Source: Myxococcales bacterium (GTDB lineage: Bacteria > Myxococcota_A > Polyangia > Polyangiales > Polyangiaceae). From it: a stretch of 64,000 nucleotides of DNA. Within the stretch, counting starts at the first letter, position 1; each line of letters opens with the position of its first letter. Made by a program: the position numbers and the translations under genes. The DNA lies in NCBI GenBank assembly GCA_025359105.1, contig JANYHK010000015.1:26776-90775 (forward strand), written 5' to 3'. The notes under the pieces are model-generated. The model did no database searches. It was not told where the DNA came from and was given only the letters and a program-made list of their open reading frames with translations. Positions 41,514 through 49,864 of this stretch are shown here, piece after piece.

Positions 41514-41777
41514 CTACCGGACCGCGGCGAGCAGGAACATGCGCTCGGCGAAGGCGCCGATCTGATGACCGATCCACGGCGCGAGGGCGACGATCCCCGC
41601 CACGACGGCGAGGAGGCGCGGCAGGTGGGCGATCGTCGGATCCTGAATCTGCGACGCGGCCTGAAACGCGGCGACGACGAGGCCGACGAGCGCCGCGATC
41701 CCCACGATCGGCAGCGCGACGGCGACCGAGAGCAGGAGCGCCTCCTGCGCGTGCTGGAGGAGCGTCGCCGGGGGCAC
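41514..41777 (-). CDS. SctS/FliQ-family export apparatus protein, orphan
   Basis: Membrane protein of 87 aa from GTG 41777. It has two spans and the diagnostic segment AAFQAASQIQDPTIAHLPRLL, close to the FQAATQIQE pattern of FliQ/SctS. These proteins form part of the export gate of flagella or type III secretion. No other export gene is in the window, so it is orphan. It follows a lipoprotein gene with a 2-bp gap. Confidence 0.75.
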   Translation of the reverse strand: MPPATLLQHAQEALLLSVAVALPIVGIAALVGLVVAAFQAASQIQDPTIAHLPRLLAVVAGIVALAPWIGHQIGAFAERMFLLAAVR

Positions 41778-41779
41778 GG

Positions 41780-42181
41780 TCAGCCGTCCGAGGGGGCGTC
41801 GGCGGAGCCGGTGTCGGCAGGGCCGGTGTCGCCGGCAGAGTCCTTCGCCGCGTCGCTGCCGGCCTCGGTCGCGCCGTCCGCCGTCGTGTTGGCGTCGGTG
41901 GGGAGGCCGGCGTCGATGCCGACCGCCGTCTGGACGGCGCACACCGGCGTCGTCGCCTGGGTGCGGTCGGCAGGGCAGCAGCGGTCGGTGCTGCTGCCGT
42001 TGAGCTGCCCGGCCGGCGTGCAAACGAAGCTCCCGGCGCAGTCGTCGTTGCCGTTGCTGTCGGCGAGCACGCTGCAGCGCTCCCCCTCTCCCTGGCCCGA
42101 GCAGGCGGCGGCGAGCACCACAGCACCCGTCGCGACGAAGGCGAGGAACAAAGGAACGAAGCGGCTCTTCCGGAGCGTCAT
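41780..42181 (-). CDS. Cys-containing lipoprotein
   Basis: Predicted lipoprotein of 133 aa. From ATG 42181 (or 42193, four residues longer) the signal peptide ends GAVVLAAACSG. The mature part has about six Cys (ERCSVLADSNGNDDCAGSFVC, DRCCPADR) and an Asp/Ala/Thr-rich tail. It belongs to a type of small disulfide-rich envelope protein seen elsewhere in this window. The downstream sctS-like gene starts 2 bp after its stop, a hint of co-expression. Confidence 0.75.
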   Translation of the reverse strand: MTLRKSRFVPLFLAFVATGAVVLAAACSGQGEGERCSVLADSNGNDDCAGSFVCTPAGQLNGSSTDRCCPADRTQATTPVCAVQTAVGIDAGLPTDANTTADGATEAGSDAAKDSAGDTGPADTGSADAPSDG

Positions 42182-42294
42182 GGCGGGCGTCAACCTAGTC
42201 GGAGACCGGCGCGGTGTAAACCCCTGATCAAATTCGGGATCGGCGCCCGGCGAGCCCAGACGAAGCCGCCGGGCAGGTCGAGGGGCAGCTCCGA

Positions 42295-42993
42295 TCAGGA
42301 GCCGCCACTCAGGTCACGCGTCGAGGCGTGCTCCTTGATCTTGGCCTCCTTGGCTTCCACCGTGGTGCCGAAGAGGCGCGTGTACTCGAAGGCGCTCGCG
42401 ACGGAGAAGACGAGCGACACGTACACGAGGGCGCGGCCCACCTTTACGACGTCGACGACGCCGAGGTCGATGCCGACGTAGCTCAGGTGGTAGGGAAAGC
42501 CGAGGATGAGGGCGATGATGCCGATCATCTGGAGCGCGGTCTTCACCTTGCCCTCTTGCCCGGCGGAGATGACGACCCCTTCGCTCGCCGCGATGCTGCG
42601 GAGTCCCGTCACGCTGATCTCGCGCCCGATGAGCACCACGACGACCCACGCCTGGATGCGTCCCATCGGCACCATCCAGATGAGCGTCGCCATGACGATG
42701 AGCTTGTCGGCGAGCGGATCCAGGAACTTGCCGAGGACGCTCACGACGTTGAGCTTGCGCGCGAGGTAGCCGTCGAGGATGTCGGTGATGGCAGCGAGCG
42801 TGAAGAGCAGCGCCGACCAGAAGCAGTCCCGCGGCGTGTTGCGGTCGAGAAACCACAGGCAGGCCGGGATCATCACGATGCGCGCCATCGTGAGGAGGTT
42901 GGGGATGTTGAGCGCGTCCTCCGCGAGGGAGCGGCGCCGCTCGCGTCGCTCTTCGGGGCTCGGCTTCGGGCGCGGGGTGCCGGGCACGGTCAC
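42295..42993 (-). CDS. pgsA: CDP-diacylglycerol-glycerol-3-phosphate 3-phosphatidyltransferase
   Basis: Inner-membrane enzyme of 232 aa that makes phosphatidylglycerol phosphate. The CDP-alcohol phosphatidyltransferase signature is complete: DILDGYLARKLNVVSVLGKF followed by LDPLADK, which fits D-x2-DG-x2-AR-x8-G-x3-D-x3-D. Four to five membrane spans follow. The N-terminal extension of about 25 residues is charged. It lies downstream of the TPR gene with a short gap. Confidence 0.95.
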   Translation of the reverse strand: MTVPGTPRPKPSPEERRERRRSLAEDALNIPNLLTMARIVMIPACLWFLDRNTPRDCFWSALLFTLAAITDILDGYLARKLNVVSVLGKFLDPLADKLIVMATLIWMVPMGRIQAWVVVVLIGREISVTGLRSIAASEGVVISAGQEGKVKTALQMIGIIALILGFPYHLSYVGIDLGVVDVVKVGRALVYVSLVFSVASAFEYTRLFGTTVEAKEAKIKEHASTRDLSGGS

Positions 42994-43006
42994 AACCCGA
43001 GCAGTA

Positions 43007-44476
43007 TCACATCAACGCGACGAGCACGGTCCCCTCGCCGGCGAAGCTGAGCAGGCCGCGCTGGCCGGCGGGGGCCTCGGAGGCGGGGAGGACGCGCGGC
43101 ACGAGGCGCCCGAGCCAGCCGACGATCGCGTCGCGCCGCACGGTCACCGCGCGGGCGGGGCTGACGGGGATCGCGCCGATGCTCCCGCTCCCGCCGCCAA
43201 GCTCGAGGAGCACGACGCCGACGCCGCGCAGCTGCACGACGCGCACGGCTTCGGCGTCGCCGGCCGACAGCTTGCCGCTCTCGTACGTCAGCGCCAGATC
43301 GAAGCCGAGCAGGTGCTCCTCGCGCACGTAGGCGGGCGCCTCTTCGAGGCCGAACGCGACGACGACGTTCTTGGCGCGCGCGCGCACGACGACGCTGGCG
43401 GCGCCGGCGACCTTCACGAGCGGGGCGACGACGCCGCCGAGGGGCTCACCGGTCGCCTTCTCGCGCGTGCGGCGCTCGAGCACGATCTGCGTGGCGGCGC
43501 CGACGAACGCGCGGATGGACTCGAGGCGCAACGCGAAGGGGCGCTCGTCGGTGGTCGTCACGAGCGCGCCGGCGTCGCCGTGGAGGACGACGCCGGGCGC
43601 GTCGGGGAAGGGGAGCGCTGCGGCGACGAGCGCCTCGCTCGCCTTGGGGGCCGCGTGCGGAGGCATGGTTGGACGTCGCGGGTCGGGCGGTGCCACGCCG
43701 GGGAGCGTCTCGGGCGCGGGGACCGTCGGCCGGATACGGACCTCCGCCACAGGCTTCACCGGCGGCGGCGGCTCGGAGCGGTGGGCCGCTGGTGCGGCGA
43801 GCGCGAAGCTCAACTCGCCGGCGTCGAGCTCCTGGAACGCGCCGCCCGCCGCTGGCCGCACCTCGGGCGGCTCGTACGCGTGCGCGCCGGGCGGACCGGG
43901 TGGGCCAGACAGACCGGGCGGGGCGGCGGGAGGCGGCGGAAGCTGGCTCGGCCGGAGGCTGCCACCGCCGCGCTGGGCGAGGCGGCGTGCCATGTGCGAA
44001 TGCCCACCGTGCTCGAACGCCTCGAGCGCTCGCGGGACATCGCCCGTGCGCTCGTACGCGAGGCCGAGGTACCCCCACGCCCGCTTGTGCTCCGGCTGCG
44101 CCTTCACGATGGCCTCGAGCTCGTCGCGCGCGCGTCCGGCCTGCTGCGTCTTCAGGTAACAGAGCGCGAGGTTCAGGCGCAGGCTCGGCTCGCGCGGGTT
44201 CTGGTTGCGGAGCGTCTCGTAGATCTGGGTCGCACGCGCGTAGAGGCCGAGCCGAAAGTAGACCACCGCGAGCAGGTCCTGCCCCTTGGCGTCGCGCGGC
44301 TGGTAGGTGAGCGCGCGCTCGAGCGACTCCTTCGCCTCGTGGACGCGATCGTCCTGCAAGAGCTCGCTGCCGCGGTAGAGGTGGAAGAGGAAGTCCTCGT
44401 CCGCGACCTCTCGCCCCGACTCCGCCGACGGCGGCTGCGCGGTGAGGCGCGGCTCTGGGACGAGGGAGTCGGCCAT
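43007..44476 (-). CDS. TPR protein with C-terminal beta-rich domain
   Basis: Protein of 489 aa. Three or four TPR motifs occupy about residues 28-165 (LFHLYRGSELLQDDRVHEAKESLERAL as two parts: RVHEAKESLERAL and LNLALCYLKTQQAGRARDEL). A Pro-rich linker follows to about residue 270. The C-terminal part (about 285-480) contains VVVAFGLEEAPAYVREEHLLG, VVLLELGGG and RRDAIVGWLG, which resemble the AIM24 beta-sandwich family, a weak assignment. Likely cytoplasmic scaffold. It starts 13 bp upstream of the pgsA stop-to-start region, same strand. Confidence 0.75.
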   Translation of the reverse strand: MADSLVPEPRLTAQPPSAESGREVADEDFLFHLYRGSELLQDDRVHEAKESLERALTYQPRDAKGQDLLAVVYFRLGLYARATQIYETLRNQNPREPSLRLNLALCYLKTQQAGRARDELEAIVKAQPEHKRAWGYLGLAYERTGDVPRALEAFEHGGHSHMARRLAQRGGGSLRPSQLPPPPAAPPGLSGPPGPPGAHAYEPPEVRPAAGGAFQELDAGELSFALAAPAAHRSEPPPPVKPVAEVRIRPTVPAPETLPGVAPPDPRRPTMPPHAAPKASEALVAAALPFPDAPGVVLHGDAGALVTTTDERPFALRLESIRAFVGAATQIVLERRTREKATGEPLGGVVAPLVKVAGAASVVVRARAKNVVVAFGLEEAPAYVREEHLLGFDLALTYESGKLSAGDAEAVRVVQLRGVGVVLLELGGGSGSIGAIPVSPARAVTVRRDAIVGWLGRLVPRVLPASEAPAGQRGLLSFAGEGTVLVALM

Positions 44477-44562
44477 GTCGACCCATTCTAGCGATGTTCG
44501 CGGCGTTCCGTCGCCCGCGGAAAGCGGTGGCCTGTTTCGAGCCTCATGTCACGATGGTGGGA

Positions 44563-45663
44563 ATGTCGGTTTCGCGCCTCGTTCGGCCTCGGCTTCCGTC
44601 TTTTCTCTCTTTTGCGACGTCGCTCCCCGCCCTCTTCTTCCTCCTCTCCGGCGCTTGCGGCGGCGGTTCTGGCGCGATGATCAACGGCGAGGTCCCCGGC
44701 GACGACGGCGGCGGTGGCGGCGGGGCGGACGGCGGCGGGCGAGGCGATGGGAGCGGCGGCGGGAACGACGGCGGTGGCGGCAACCGAGACGCGGCGGATC
44801 CGAACCGTCTGCAGACCGTCTTCGTCATCATGATGGAGAACCACAGCTGGGCGACCATCAACACCAACGACAACTCGGTCTACATCAAGTCGCTTTTGCC
44901 GCTCGGAGGCCACGCCGAGGCCTACTCGACGCCGCCCGCCAACCACCCCAGCGAGCCCAACTACATCTGGCTCGAGTCGGGCGGCAACCTCGGCATCACG
45001 ACCGACGACCCTCCCGCCAAGAACCACCAGGCGGTCACCGACCACCTCGTCACCTTGCTCGACAAGGCGGGCGTGAGCTGGAAAGCGTACGCCGAGGATA
45101 TTTCCGGCAACGACTGCCCCCTCGCCGACTCGGGCAAGTACGTCTCCCGCCACGTCCCGATGCTGTTCTTCGACGACGTCACGGACGGCAACGACGCAAA
45201 TTCAGCCAACTGCAAGGCGCACGTTCGCCCGTACAAGGAGCTCGCCGCAGATCTCACCGGCAACAAGGTGGCGCGCTACAACTTCATCACGCCCAACCTC
45301 TGCGACGACATGCACGGCCTCTCACTCTCGTGCGGGACGACGAACTTCGACGAGATCGGCGCCGGCGACACCTGGCTCAAGAACGAGGTGCCGAAGATCC
45401 TCGCGTCCGACGCCTACAAGCGCAACGGCGTCCTCTTCATTCTGTGGGACGAAGGCGACGAGAAGCTCCTCGGCAAGGCGAGCGACGGGCCGATACCGCT
45501 GCTCGTGATGTCGCCCAAGGCGAAGGCAGGCTTCGCGAGCCAGACCAAGCTCACCCATAGCTCGATGCTGCGCTCGGTCCAGGAAATTTTCGGGGTCGCC
45601 CCGCTCTTGCGTGACGCCCAGAACGCGACGAACCTCTCCGAGTTTTTTACGAGCTTCCCGTGA
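44563..45663 (+). CDS. Secreted phosphoesterase (acid phosphatase/phospholipase C family)
   Basis: Exported protein of 366 aa. From ATG 44563 a signal peptide ends LSGACGGG and a Gly/Asp linker follows (about 40-85). The catalytic region starts with TVFVIMMENHSW, the MENHS motif of the phosphoesterase family (PF04185), whose members are acid phosphatases and phospholipases C. Further motifs are HPSEPNYIWLESG, YNFITPNLCDDMHG and LFILWDEGD. These supply the metal and phosphate ligands. Substrate unknown. Confidence 0.9.
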   Translation: MSVSRLVRPRLPSFLSFATSLPALFFLLSGACGGGSGAMINGEVPGDDGGGGGGADGGGRGDGSGGGNDGGGGNRDAADPNRLQTVFVIMMENHSWATINTNDNSVYIKSLLPLGGHAEAYSTPPANHPSEPNYIWLESGGNLGITTDDPPAKNHQAVTDHLVTLLDKAGVSWKAYAEDISGNDCPLADSGKYVSRHVPMLFFDDVTDGNDANSANCKAHVRPYKELAADLTGNKVARYNFITPNLCDDMHGLSLSCGTTNFDEIGAGDTWLKNEVPKILASDAYKRNGVLFILWDEGDEKLLGKASDGPIPLLVMSPKAKAGFASQTKLTHSSMLRSVQEIFGVAPLLRDAQNATNLSEFFTSFP

Positions 45664-45730
45664 GCACGCACGGCAAACCGCAAGAAGCCGGTTGGCGGAA
45701 ACGGCAAGCCGTGGTTCGATTCGTCGCCCC

Positions 45731-46810
45731 ATGACGATCAACAAGCGCCGATCGCGCCTGCGCCGCAGCAACACCCCGCCGCCGCCCGCCGTTGGCGATT
45801 TCCGCGTGTCGCAGCTGCCCATCCCGCCGCCCGCCGCGCTCCCGCACGAGCACGAGAGCGAGCATGAAGACGAGCACGCGGAGAGCGAAGACGAGGAGGC
45901 CCTCGATCGCGTTCTGTACCAGCCGACCCCCGCGTTGCCGCCGGTCGCGCCGCAACGCCCCGACGCCACCCTCGCGAGCGCCGCCCCCGCCAAGCCGGCG
46001 GCGCCCGCCGCGTCAGCGAAGCCGCCGCCGCCCGCCGCGTCCGCGAAACCGCCGCCGCCCGCCGCGTCCGCAAAGTCGGCCGCCCCCGCAGCCCCCGCGA
46101 AGCCGCTCGCGCCCGTCACGCCCCCGCCGGTCGAAGAAAAGGACTACGAGGACGAAGCGGGGGACGAGGACGAAGAGGAAGAAGACGAAGCGCTGGAAGA
46201 GGAGAAGCGGGCAGAGGAAGAGGAAGAGCAGGAAGAGGGCGACGAGGAGCCCAGCGCTCCCGCGGACGACGCCGAGACGACCGAGATCGAGGCCGTGGGC
46301 GCGCCCCGCCACGACGCCGAGACCGAGCCGCTCGCTGCGCCGCCGGCCCCAGCCACGCCGCGGTGGATCCCCCTCGCGATCCTCGTCGCCACCGCCGTAG
46401 GCGTGCTGCTCTGGGTCCGCTTCCGTGGGCACGACGCCCAGCCGACGCCGCGCGTGGTGGCGCCGGTCGTGAGCGCGTCGGTCGCCGCCTTGCCCCGGCT
46501 GCCCACGCTGTCGACCGCCGAGCCGGACATCGATCGCTCGCTCGACGACGCGTCGGTGCTCGACTTCGAGGCGGCGAAGGCCGAGCGCAAGCAGGCCGTC
46601 CTCGCGCTCGAGAAGCACGACATCGTGAAGGCGCTCGACCTCGCCACGCAGGCCGTCGGGCACGATCCACAGGACGCCGAGGGGTGGCTCATCCTGGGCG
46701 CGGCGCACATCTACAAGGGCGACTTCGTCAATTCCCGGAACGCCTTCAAGACGTGCGTCGACGTGGCGAAGGTCGGGCGCCGCGACGAGTGCGCGGCTTT
46801 GCTCCACTGA
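45731..46810 (+). CDS. Single-span membrane protein with acidic linker and TPR-like end
   Basis: Protein of 359 aa. The N-terminal half is disordered: Pro-rich, then a repeat of AASAKPPPP units (DNA period 27 bp at 46010-46090), then a run of Glu/Asp (about 40 residues around 140-180). A single span near residue 217 (WIPLAILVATAVGVLLW) is followed by about 120 residues outside, with a TPR-like helical pair at the end (GWLILGAAHIYKGDFVNSRN). No enzyme is recognised. It may scaffold a membrane complex. It resembles the C-terminal extensions of myxobacterial kinases, but has no kinase domain. Confidence 0.7.
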   Translation: MTINKRRSRLRRSNTPPPPAVGDFRVSQLPIPPPAALPHEHESEHEDEHAESEDEEALDRVLYQPTPALPPVAPQRPDATLASAAPAKPAAPAASAKPPPPAASAKPPPPAASAKSAAPAAPAKPLAPVTPPPVEEKDYEDEAGDEDEEEEDEALEEEKRAEEEEEQEEGDEEPSAPADDAETTEIEAVGAPRHDAETEPLAAPPAPATPRWIPLAILVATAVGVLLWVRFRGHDAQPTPRVVAPVVSASVAALPRLPTLSTAEPDIDRSLDDASVLDFEAAKAERKQAVLALEKHDIVKALDLATQAVGHDPQDAEGWLILGAAHIYKGDFVNSRNAFKTCVDVAKVGRRDECAALLH

Positions 46811-46822
46811 TAGGGCAGAGCG

Positions 46823-47572
46823 CTACCAGCGTTTGCGGGTAGTGGTGATGGCGAGGAGGGCCACGACTGCGATGGCGGCCGTGGTGAGCCAGTTCTGGCC
46901 AATGGAGGTGCCGGTCGTGGCGCGGAGATCCACGAGGCCTCCGGTGGCGAGGGACGCGGCCGCCCACGAGAACGCGGCGTGCGCGCCCCAGGCGAGCCAG
47001 GCGCCGCGGTCGCGGAGCCAGAGGGCGCCGTAGGCCACGCCGGCGAAGAAGGCGGCCGCGAGCAGCGGCGGGGCCGTGGATCCGTCGCCGTAGGTCGCGG
47101 CCACATCCGCGAGGCCGCACGCGACCAGGCGCACCCACGACGGTGTGCCCGCGGGCAGCACGCGGAGCACGAGGCCGCGCTGGAGGAGCTCGTCTCGCGC
47201 CGCCATGAACGCCGGGACGACCGCGCCAACGATCGCCACGACGGGCGCCGGGACGTTCGGCGCCAGGCGCGCTGCACCCGTCGCGATCACCACGACGCCG
47301 ACGAGCGCCGCGGCCGACAGCCCCATCCCTGCGCCGCGCAGGCCGCGCAGCGCGACGTCGCGCGTGCTCGGCATCTTCGCGAGCGGATCGCTCCACGCGA
47401 TGCCGAGCCGCCCGGCACCCCATTCGGCGATCACCGTCTGGACGATGGCCGCCGCGACGGCGTATTGAGCCAGGAACGCGCCGGCGAACCGCGCCGCGCC
47501 GTAAACGACCGTGCCCTGGAGCGCGACGCGGGCCGACGCGCGAAGATTGGCGCGCCACTCCGGCTCGGTCAC
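46823..47572 (-). CDS. CPBP-like intramembrane protein, degenerate
   Basis: Polytopic membrane protein of 249 aa. The ARDELLQRGLVLRVL segment resembles the EExxxR motif of CPBP/Abi proteases, but the first Glu is Asp. The second motif appears as FAGVAYGALWL without the usual His, and WGAHAAFSW keeps a His. The proteolytic site is therefore incomplete. Its start overlaps the upstream PLP enzyme stop by four bases (ATGA). A loss-of-function relative or a protein-anchoring role is inferred. Confidence 0.6.
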   Translation of the reverse strand: MTEPEWRANLRASARVALQGTVVYGAARFAGAFLAQYAVAAAIVQTVIAEWGAGRLGIAWSDPLAKMPSTRDVALRGLRGAGMGLSAAALVGVVVIATGAARLAPNVPAPVVAIVGAVVPAFMAARDELLQRGLVLRVLPAGTPSWVRLVACGLADVAATYGDGSTAPPLLAAAFFAGVAYGALWLRDRGAWLAWGAHAAFSWAAASLATGGLVDLRATTGTSIGQNWLTTAAIAVVALLAITTTRKRW

Positions 47573-48591
47573 AGCGCCTCCGCGAGCTCGTCGCCCTGCG
47601 CGAGCAGGCCGGGGAGGCCGCCGGTGTGCAGGAAGAGGACGCGCGCGCCGCGGGGGACGTCGCCGCGTTCGACGGCGCGCGCGAGGCCGTAGAGCGCCTT
47701 GCCCGTGTACACCGGATCCAGGACGGTGCCGCTGCTGCGCGCGACCTCGACGAGGAAGCGCTTCTGGGCGTCGTCCATGACGCCGTACCCGGGGCCCTTG
47801 CTGCGATCATCGAAGACGAGTGGCGCCGGCGCGCCGAGCGAGGCGTCGAGCGCCTGGGCCTCGTGCACGATCCGCGACGCGACGTGCTCGAAATAGGACG
47901 CGTCGTCGCACACGCACACGGCGCGCACGCTCTTGGCCGCGCCGTGTTTGGCGGCGCCGAGCGCGACACCCGCCGCCGTGCCGCCCGAGCCGCACGCGTG
48001 GACGACGACGTCGAACGGCGTGCGAGCCCCGGCCAGCCCGAGATCGATCTGCCCGCGCACCTCTTCCATCGCGTCGACGTAGCCGAGCGAGCCGAGGCCG
48101 CTCGAGCCCCCTTCTGGGATCACGTACGGTCGCTCGCCGCCGCGCGCGAGCTCGAGCCCCGCGCTCTCCATCACCGCCGAGCGCTGCGCGTAGTCCTGCG
48201 TGCTGATGAGGCGGATCTCGGCGCCGACGAGGCGATCGAGCAGCACGTTGCCGCCGCGCGGCAAGGCGTCCTTCATGGCGGGGCGATCGGCGCTCGTCGG
48301 CCCCGAGCGCACGCGCAAGAACAGAACGCACTTCAGGCCGAGCTGCGCGGCGACGATCGCGGTCGCGCGGGCATGGTTCGACTGGACGCCGCCGCACGTG
48401 AGGACGACGGTGGCCTTCTTCGCCAGCGCGTCGGCCATCAGGTACTCGAGCTTGCGGAGCTTGTTGCCGGATTCGGCGCCGCCGGTGACGTCCTCGCGCT
48501 TCACCCACAGCTCGACGCCGAGGCGCACGTCGAGCGCCTGCCGCCGCACGAGCGGCGTGGGCGCGTGGACGAGTGACAGCTTGTGCATCAC
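47569..48591 (-). CDS. PLP enzyme, ACC deaminase/D-cysteine desulfhydrase family
   Basis: Fold type II PLP enzyme of 340 aa. The PLP lysine lies in ESGNKLRKLEYLMADAL (about residue 44). CGGVQSNHARATA and the phosphate loop GSGGTAAG are family marks. The family splits between ACC deaminase (alpha-ketobutyrate from ACC) and D-cysteine desulfhydrase (pyruvate, sulfide, ammonia); the sequence does not decide with certainty. The CPBP-like gene follows it with overlap, and a biotin-carrier gene precedes it by 12 bp. Confidence 0.88.
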   Translation of the reverse strand: MMHKLSLVHAPTPLVRRQALDVRLGVELWVKREDVTGGAESGNKLRKLEYLMADALAKKATVVLTCGGVQSNHARATAIVAAQLGLKCVLFLRVRSGPTSADRPAMKDALPRGGNVLLDRLVGAEIRLISTQDYAQRSAVMESAGLELARGGERPYVIPEGGSSGLGSLGYVDAMEEVRGQIDLGLAGARTPFDVVVHACGSGGTAAGVALGAAKHGAAKSVRAVCVCDDASYFEHVASRIVHEAQALDASLGAPAPLVFDDRSKGPGYGVMDDAQKRFLVEVARSSGTVLDPVYTGKALYGLARAVERGDVPRGARVLFLHTGGLPGLLAQGDELAEAL

Positions 48592-48603
48592 GTCACGACC
48601 CCT

Positions 48604-49116
48604 TCAGGCGAACGTGACGAGCTTTGCGCCCGCCTCGACGGTGGCGCCGGCCTCGACGTGGATCTCCGCGATCTTCGCGGGCGCCTTCGCCTTGAGCTCG
48701 TTCTCCATCTTCATCGCCTCGACCACCAGGAGCGGCTGACCCGCCGCGACCTCGTCGCCCGGCTTCACGAGCACCTTCACTACGCGCCCCGGCATCGGCG
48801 ACTTGAGGAGGCGGTCACCGCTGCCCCCCTTGGTCTTCTTCGCCGCATCGGCGGCGCGCATGCGCTCGCTCTCGACGCGCACGTACGAGCGGTGCCCGCT
48901 CGCGACCGCGCCCACGTCGGGGGGCGTGCCTTCGGTCGTCAGATCGACCATCTGGCCGTCGATGCGCACCGAGAGCGTGCCGCCGAGCGCCACGACGTCG
49001 ACGTCGACGCGTCGACCGCCCACGGACACGTCGAGCGCGCCGGTGGGCAGCTCGGTCACGTCGACGAGGAGCGGCTCGGCGCTGGAGGAGGGGTCGAGGT
49101 TCACGTAGTAGCGCAT
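48604..49116 (-). CDS. Biotin/lipoyl-carrier protein of an acyl-CoA carboxylase type
   Basis: Protein of 170 aa. The last 75 residues form a biotinyl domain with the consensus EAMKMEN; the lysine in AMKM is biotinylated. The linker DRLLKSPMPGRVVKVLV is typical. The N-terminal 90 residues (YYVNLDPSSSAEPLLVDV, VDVDVVALGGTLSVRIDG) are beta-rich and may bind a carboxylase subunit. No biotin carboxylase or carboxyltransferase gene is in the window, so the partner is elsewhere. Confidence 0.88.
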   Translation of the reverse strand: MRYYVNLDPSSSAEPLLVDVTELPTGALDVSVGGRRVDVDVVALGGTLSVRIDGQMVDLTTEGTPPDVGAVASGHRSYVRVESERMRAADAAKKTKGGSGDRLLKSPMPGRVVKVLVKPGDEVAAGQPLLVVEAMKMENELKAKAPAKIAEIHVEAGATVEAGAKLVTFA

Positions 49117-49123
49117 CGGTCTC

Positions 49124-49791
49124 TCAGTGGAAAAAGGGGCAGCTCTCGTTTGCCATACACCAATGGGACTGGGGGTGGCTGAGGAAGTACGGGTCCTTGC
49201 CTCCGGACGCGAAGAGACGGCCGATCATGTGGTCGTAGTAGACCGCGTCGTCGAACGACTTGCAGGGCTCGGTGAAGGTCCAGACGTGCTGGCCGACCGG
49301 GTTGATGTACGCAAGGGTTGCGCCGATGACCGGCGCGTCGGCCGGCCACGCGGCGCCGTCCTTCGTCCCTACGCCGAGCAAACGCGGCGCCCAGGCGGCC
49401 GCGAGCGACTCCGGACCTTTCACCCGCGCGCCGGCCACGCGCGCGAGGCGCAGGGGCGCGGTCGGGGGCGCGGCGTCGAAGCGGTTCTTCCCCTCGCTGT
49501 GCCAGTCGGCGTCGAAGAGCGTCTCCCCGCAGAGGTCCGGATCGCTCGGCGCCGCCGGGCACACGGCCGAGCTCTGGTAGTTGGCCACGCACGCAGGTCC
49601 ACCGTGCGAACGCCGGAGGCGTTGGGCGCCGGGATGTTCGGCAGCGGCCGCGCCGTCGGCTCGAAGACGACCGTGGCACCGTCCCCGGGCGGTGTCGCGC
49701 GGAGGCCCTCGGGGGCCGTGTCGACGCCACACCCCGTCGCGAAGAGGACCGTGGTCGCGAGACAAGGGAGGCCGTGGAGGAGCCGCCTCAT
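49124..49791 (-). pseudogene. Internally deleted, frame-shifted copy of the large hydrolase at 56883-60347
   Basis: From ATG 49791 one frame gives a lipoprotein signal (LATTVLFATGCGVDTAPEG) and LRATPPGDGATVVFEPTARP with LPNIPAPNASG. These parallel the paralogue's GCGVDTAPTGLRATPPG and RPLPEVPIPND. Another frame then gives HGGPACVANYQSS, LFDADWHSEGKNRFD, GQHVWTF and GKDPYFLSHPQSHW, ending SCPFFH. These parallel the paralogue's last 150 residues. Roughly 900 central residues are absent and the join is out of frame, near 49595-49610. It is probably inactive, or a lipoprotein truncated at the frameshift. Confidence 0.85.
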
Positions 49792-49864
49792 AAGCCGGGC
49801 GCATTGTGCCACACAGGGGCATTTGAGACTCGACAGACCGGCCACGCCCTCCTACGTCCCGCTC

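Noticed and set aside
46823..47572. Active CPBP protease
   Set aside because: The first Glu is Asp and the second-motif His is missing, so an active site cannot be claimed.
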